Source: CAYLPJ01 sp964385465
GTDB lineage: Bacteria > Planctomycetota > Phycisphaerae > SM23-33
Reading direction: 5' to 3'
Assembly (NCBI GenBank): GCA_964385465.1
Contig: CAYLPJ010000036.1
Location: forward strand, 1-64,000
Length of the DNA: 64,000 nt
Shown: positions 61,171 through 64,000 of the stretch, piece by piece
Numbering within the stretch: position 1 is the first letter of the stretch
Layout of the letters: each line of letters starts with the position of its first letter
Notes under the pieces: model-generated
Told to the model about the DNA's origin: nothing
The model's input: only the letters and a program-made list of their open reading frames with translations
Database searches by the model: none
Translations under genes and position numbers: made by a program

Positions 61171-64000
61171 ATGAGAACCGCACGCGTTGCCTTCGGGATC
61201 TGCTTTCTCCTGGGCGGGTTGGCCACGCTGCCGGCGGCCGCGGGACCAGACGCCGCCGACGTCGTCAGGGACAAGGGCATCCCCGGCGGCCTGGCCGTGC
61301 ACCTCGACTGCGGCGACGCCGAGAGCACCGCCGCGCTGGACCTCGGCGAGCGCTTCCTCGTCCAGGGCCTCGACCGCCGCCCGGCACTGGTGGCCGCCGC
61401 CCGCCGCAAGCTCCGCGACGCGGGCACGTACGGCCCGCTGACCGTCCGGGCGTACGACGGCAAGCACCTGCCGTACATCAACCGGACGGTGAACGTGCTG
61501 ATCGCCGGGGCCGACGCGAGCGTACCGGAGAAGGAGATGCTCCGGGTGCTGACCCCGGGCGGGATCGTCCTGATCGGCGAGGGCGACGGCTGGCGGACGC
61601 GGACGCGCCCCCGCTCGCCGGAGACCGACGACTGGACGCACTACCTCTACGACGCCACCGGCAACGCCGTCAGCGAGGACGCCGCGGTCGCCCCGCCGTT
61701 CTACGTCCAGTGGTACAGCAGCCCCAAGTGGGCGCGCAGCCACGACCGCCTGACCAGCATGCCCGCACTCGTCTCCAGCGCCGGGAAGATCTTCTACATC
61801 ATGGACGAGGGGCCGCGGGAGGACATCATCCTCCCGGCCGACTGGAAGCTCATCGCCAAGGACGCCTACAACGGGCGCACGCTCTGGAAGCGCCCCATTG
61901 AGCGGTGGGAGAACCACCTCCGCGCATTCCGCTCGGGGCCGACCCAGCAGCCCCGCCGGCTGGTCAGCGAGGGCAACAGGCTCTACGCGGCGCTGAACCT
62001 CGGCGACCCGGTCCAGGCGATCGACGGCTCGACCGGGCGGACCGTGGCGACGTTCGCCCAGACCGCCGGCGCCGAGGAGATGATTCTCAGCGAGGGCACG
62101 CTGTTCGTCGTCGCCGACTGCTCCGACATGCGCGGCCAGGACGACACGTCGCGGTACGGCTTCGACGGCGAGGACCGGCGCGGGCGCACGACGGGAGGCC
62201 GCGGCTACTACCAGAAGGCCATCCTCGCGCTGAACGCCGAGTCCGGCTCGGCGTTGTGGCGGCGGGACGACGAGGGCACGGCCGCGATCATCCCCTCGAC
62301 GCTGATCGCCGATGCCGAGCGTGTCTACTACCAGAACGACAACGCCATCGTCGCCCTGGATCGCAAGACGGGCAAGCAGCTCTGGTCGACCGAACGGGAC
62401 AAGGTCCGCAACCGCGACTCCTACAACGCCCCGGCGATGGCGGTCCGCGACGGCGTGGTCCTCTCGGCCGACCGGTCGGGAGGAAAGAAGGGCGACGCCG
62501 ACGCCCGGCCGTGGCGGTACTCGGCCGGCGCGAAGAACACGACGGGCACGCTGATCGCCCTGGACGCCGCGACGGGCAAGCGGCTGTGGACCGTGCCGTG
62601 CGCCGAGTGCTACGGGGCGACGCAGGACGTGTTCGTCATCAACGGCCTGGTGTACGTGGGGCAGGACCCCCGTCGCCACCGCTCGGACTTCACCCGCGCC
62701 TACGACCTCCGCACCGGCGCCGAGAAGCTCGCGCTCGGGACGGCCGAGGCGTTCGTGAGCAACCACCACCACCGATGCTGGCGGAACAAGGCCACGCCGA
62801 ACTACATCCTGATGGGGCGGACGGGCATCGAGTTCATCGACGTGACGGGCAAGGACACCGTCAAGAACTCCTGGACCCGGGGGACCTGCCAGTACGGCGT
62901 CATGCCCGCCAACGGCCTGGTCTACACGCCGCCCCACGCCTGCGGCTGCTACATCCAGGTCAAGCTCAGCGGCTTCTTCGCCTACGCGCCCCGCGGCCAG
63001 CAGCCGCCCTTCCAGGCCAACCGCTTCGCCACGCGGCTGGTGAAGGGGCCGGCGTACGCCAAGGCCCCCCCGGCCGGGAAGACCCCCGACGACGACTGGC
63101 CCACCTACCGAGGCAACCCGTCCCGCGACGGGCGACTGCCCGCCGACCTGCCGACCAGGCTGTCGGCCAAGTGGTCGGCCGTGTTCGACGGGCCCGTCAC
63201 CGGCGCCGTCTGCGCCGGCGGCGCGGTCTACCTCGCCGAGACCGACCGCCACACGCTGTGGGCCGTCTCGGCGGCAACGGGGAAGAAACTGTGGTCCTTC
63301 GTCGCCGACGGGCTGATCGACTCGGCCCCGACGGTCGCCGACGGGCGGGTCCTCTTCGGCACGCGGGGGGGAAGCGTCTACGCCCTCCGCACCGGCGACG
63401 GCGAGCTCGCCTGGCGGTTCCGCGCCGCCGGGGCCGACATCCAGCATTGCTTCGACGGGCAACTCCAGTCCCTCTGGCCGGTTCACGGCAGCGTGCTGGT
63501 CGCCGACGGCGCGGCCTACGTCGCGGCCGGGCGGTCCTCCTACGTCGACGACGGGCTCTACCTGCTCAAGCTCGACACCGGGACCGGGAAGCTGCTGGCG
63601 GAGAAACGCATCTACTCCCGCGACAAGACCGGGCGCCCCGCCGAGGGACGCGGGCAGTCCTACCCCGGCGGGCTGGCGGACATCCTCTCCTGCGACGGCG
63701 AGCACATCTTCATGCGGGACGTGACGTTCACGCCGGACTGCGAGCAGCTCAAGCCGACGGTCGACCATATCCACAGCGCCGCCGGCTACCTCGACGACGA
63801 CTGGGCCCACCGGACGTACTGGTTCTACGGCTCCTACATGCAGGGCGGCTACGGCGGCTGGCACCGGGAGGGCAACCGCAGGTACTCCGGGCGGATCATG
63901 GTCCGCGACGACGAGAGGCTCTTCGGCTACGGACGGACCAACTACTTCAACGACTTCCGCAGCGCCCCGCGGCTGGGGCGGTACAGGGACCAGAGCATCT
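61171..64000 (+). CDS. Exported PQQ-type beta-propeller protein with methyltransferase-like N-terminus; runs off window
   Basis: At least 943 codons. Signal peptide MRTARVAFGICFLLGGLATL followed by PAAAG. Residues about 40-130 look like a worn Rossmann methyltransferase (GLAVHLDCGDAESTAALDLG, LVQGLDRRPALVAAARRKL, MLRVLTPGGIVLIGEG) with the SAM glycine loop altered (DCGDAES). Then repeated propeller blades with the W-docking pattern: DAYNGRTLWKRP, LDRKTGKQLWSTE, LDAATGKRLWTV, VSAATGKKLWSFVADG, LRTGDGELAWRFRA. GTCQYGVMPANGLVYTPPHACGCY near 570-593 is family-typical. Large planctomycete proteins share this architecture; function unknown, and exported methyltransferase activity is unlikely. Ribosome site AAAGGAG. 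Confidence 0.88.
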   Translation, partial: MRTARVAFGICFLLGGLATLPAAAGPDAADVVRDKGIPGGLAVHLDCGDAESTAALDLGERFLVQGLDRRPALVAAARRKLRDAGTYGPLTVRAYDGKHLPYINRTVNVLIAGADASVPEKEMLRVLTPGGIVLIGEGDGWRTRTRPRSPETDDWTHYLYDATGNAVSEDAAVAPPFYVQWYSSPKWARSHDRLTSMPALVSSAGKIFYIMDEGPREDIILPADWKLIAKDAYNGRTLWKRPIERWENHLRAFRSGPTQQPRRLVSEGNRLYAALNLGDPVQAIDGSTGRTVATFAQTAGAEEMILSEGTLFVVADCSDMRGQDDTSRYGFDGEDRRGRTTGGRGYYQKAILALNAESGSALWRRDDEGTAAIIPSTLIADAERVYYQNDNAIVALDRKTGKQLWSTERDKVRNRDSYNAPAMAVRDGVVLSADRSGGKKGDADARPWRYSAGAKNTTGTLIALDAATGKRLWTVPCAECYGATQDVFVINGLVYVGQDPRRHRSDFTRAYDLRTGAEKLALGTAEAFVSNHHHRCWRNKATPNYILMGRTGIEFIDVTGKDTVKNSWTRGTCQYGVMPANGLVYTPPHACGCYIQVKLSGFFAYAPRGQQPPFQANRFATRLVKGPAYAKAPPAGKTPDDDWPTYRGNPSRDGRLPADLPTRLSAKWSAVFDGPVTGAVCAGGAVYLAETDRHTLWAVSAATGKKLWSFVADGLIDSAPTVADGRVLFGTRGGSVYALRTGDGELAWRFRAAGADIQHCFDGQLQSLWPVHGSVLVADGAAYVAAGRSSYVDDGLYLLKLDTGTGKLLAEKRIYSRDKTGRPAEGRGQSYPGGLADILSCDGEHIFMRDVTFTPDCEQLKPTVDHIHSAAGYLDDDWAHRTYWFYGSYMQGGYGGWHREGNRRYSGRIMVRDDERLFGYGRTNYFNDFRSAPRLGRYRDQSI

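Overview
The window looks like the chromosome of an anaerobic member of the Planctomycetota, most likely the class Phycisphaerae. Base composition is very GC-rich throughout. The planctomycete signs are a Tat-exported sulfatase, a PEP-CTERM surface protein, a DUF1080 remnant, a hydrazine-synthase-alpha-like/cytochrome/formylglycine-enzyme fusion, a large PQQ-type propeller protein with a methyltransferase-like N-terminus, and a UvrC without its C-terminal helix-hairpin-helix region. The anaerobic signs are [FeFe]-hydrogenase genes with HydE, HydF and HydG, Rex, a flavodiiron protein, rubredoxin, desulfoferrodoxin, ferritins and a sodium-pumping NADH dehydrogenase. The taxonomic call is inference from gene content.

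Layout. 1-1.2 kb: start of a cysteine synthase and a small membrane-anchored unknown. 1.5-7.6 kb: chaperone block groEL-groES-groEL, terminator, dnaJ-grpE-fmdB-like. 7.9-15.4 kb: a large membrane protein, a 5'-truncated DUF1080 gene, a NifU-type scaffold domain, a GH38 alpha-mannosidase and a short uvrC. 15.6-17.5 kb: ribosomal operon rpsP-trmD-rplS-yraN. 17.8-21.5 kb: lipoprotein hydrolase, an orphan CpaF/TadA-type ATPase and a TIGR02757 protein. 21.6-32.4 kb, all on the minus strand: rubredoxin, an unknown, nqrF-E-D-C-B without nqrA, flavodiiron protein, two ferritin-like proteins, desulfoferrodoxin, a thioredoxin-peroxiredoxin fusion and a metal permease. 32.8-35.3 kb: gyrB. 35.6-44.8 kb, plus strand: cobalamin adenosyltransferase, truD, sulfatase, shikimate kinase, URO-D-family protein, aldo/keto reductase and the 1057-residue fusion. 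44.9-59.3 kb, minus strand: the hydrogenase region. 59.5-64 kb: a PEP-CTERM caspase-like protein and the truncated PQQ-type protein.

The most notable region is 44.9-59.3 kb. Read in the direction of transcription it runs rex, hndA, hndC, hndD, a hydrogenase-like sensor histidine kinase, a lone receiver, a receiver-kinase hybrid, hydE, hydG, aspA, hydF. An 18-bp near-perfect Rex operator lies just ahead of rex. This places the enzyme, a probable H2-sensing phosphorelay, all three cofactor maturases and an ammonia-producing aspartase behind one NADH/NAD-responsive switch. Inferred role: NADH-linked H2 production or uptake tuned by redox state and by H2 itself.

Two copies of a roughly 70-87 bp palindrome occur (13.94 kb and 31.1 kb), and their ends supply the TAG stop codons of adjoining genes. 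Toxin-antitoxin remnants lie at 32.6 and 46.2-46.6 kb, with a possible third at 20.6 kb. Short CCGG-based tandem repeats fill several intergenic gaps. I saw no tRNA, rRNA, CRISPR array or intact transposase.
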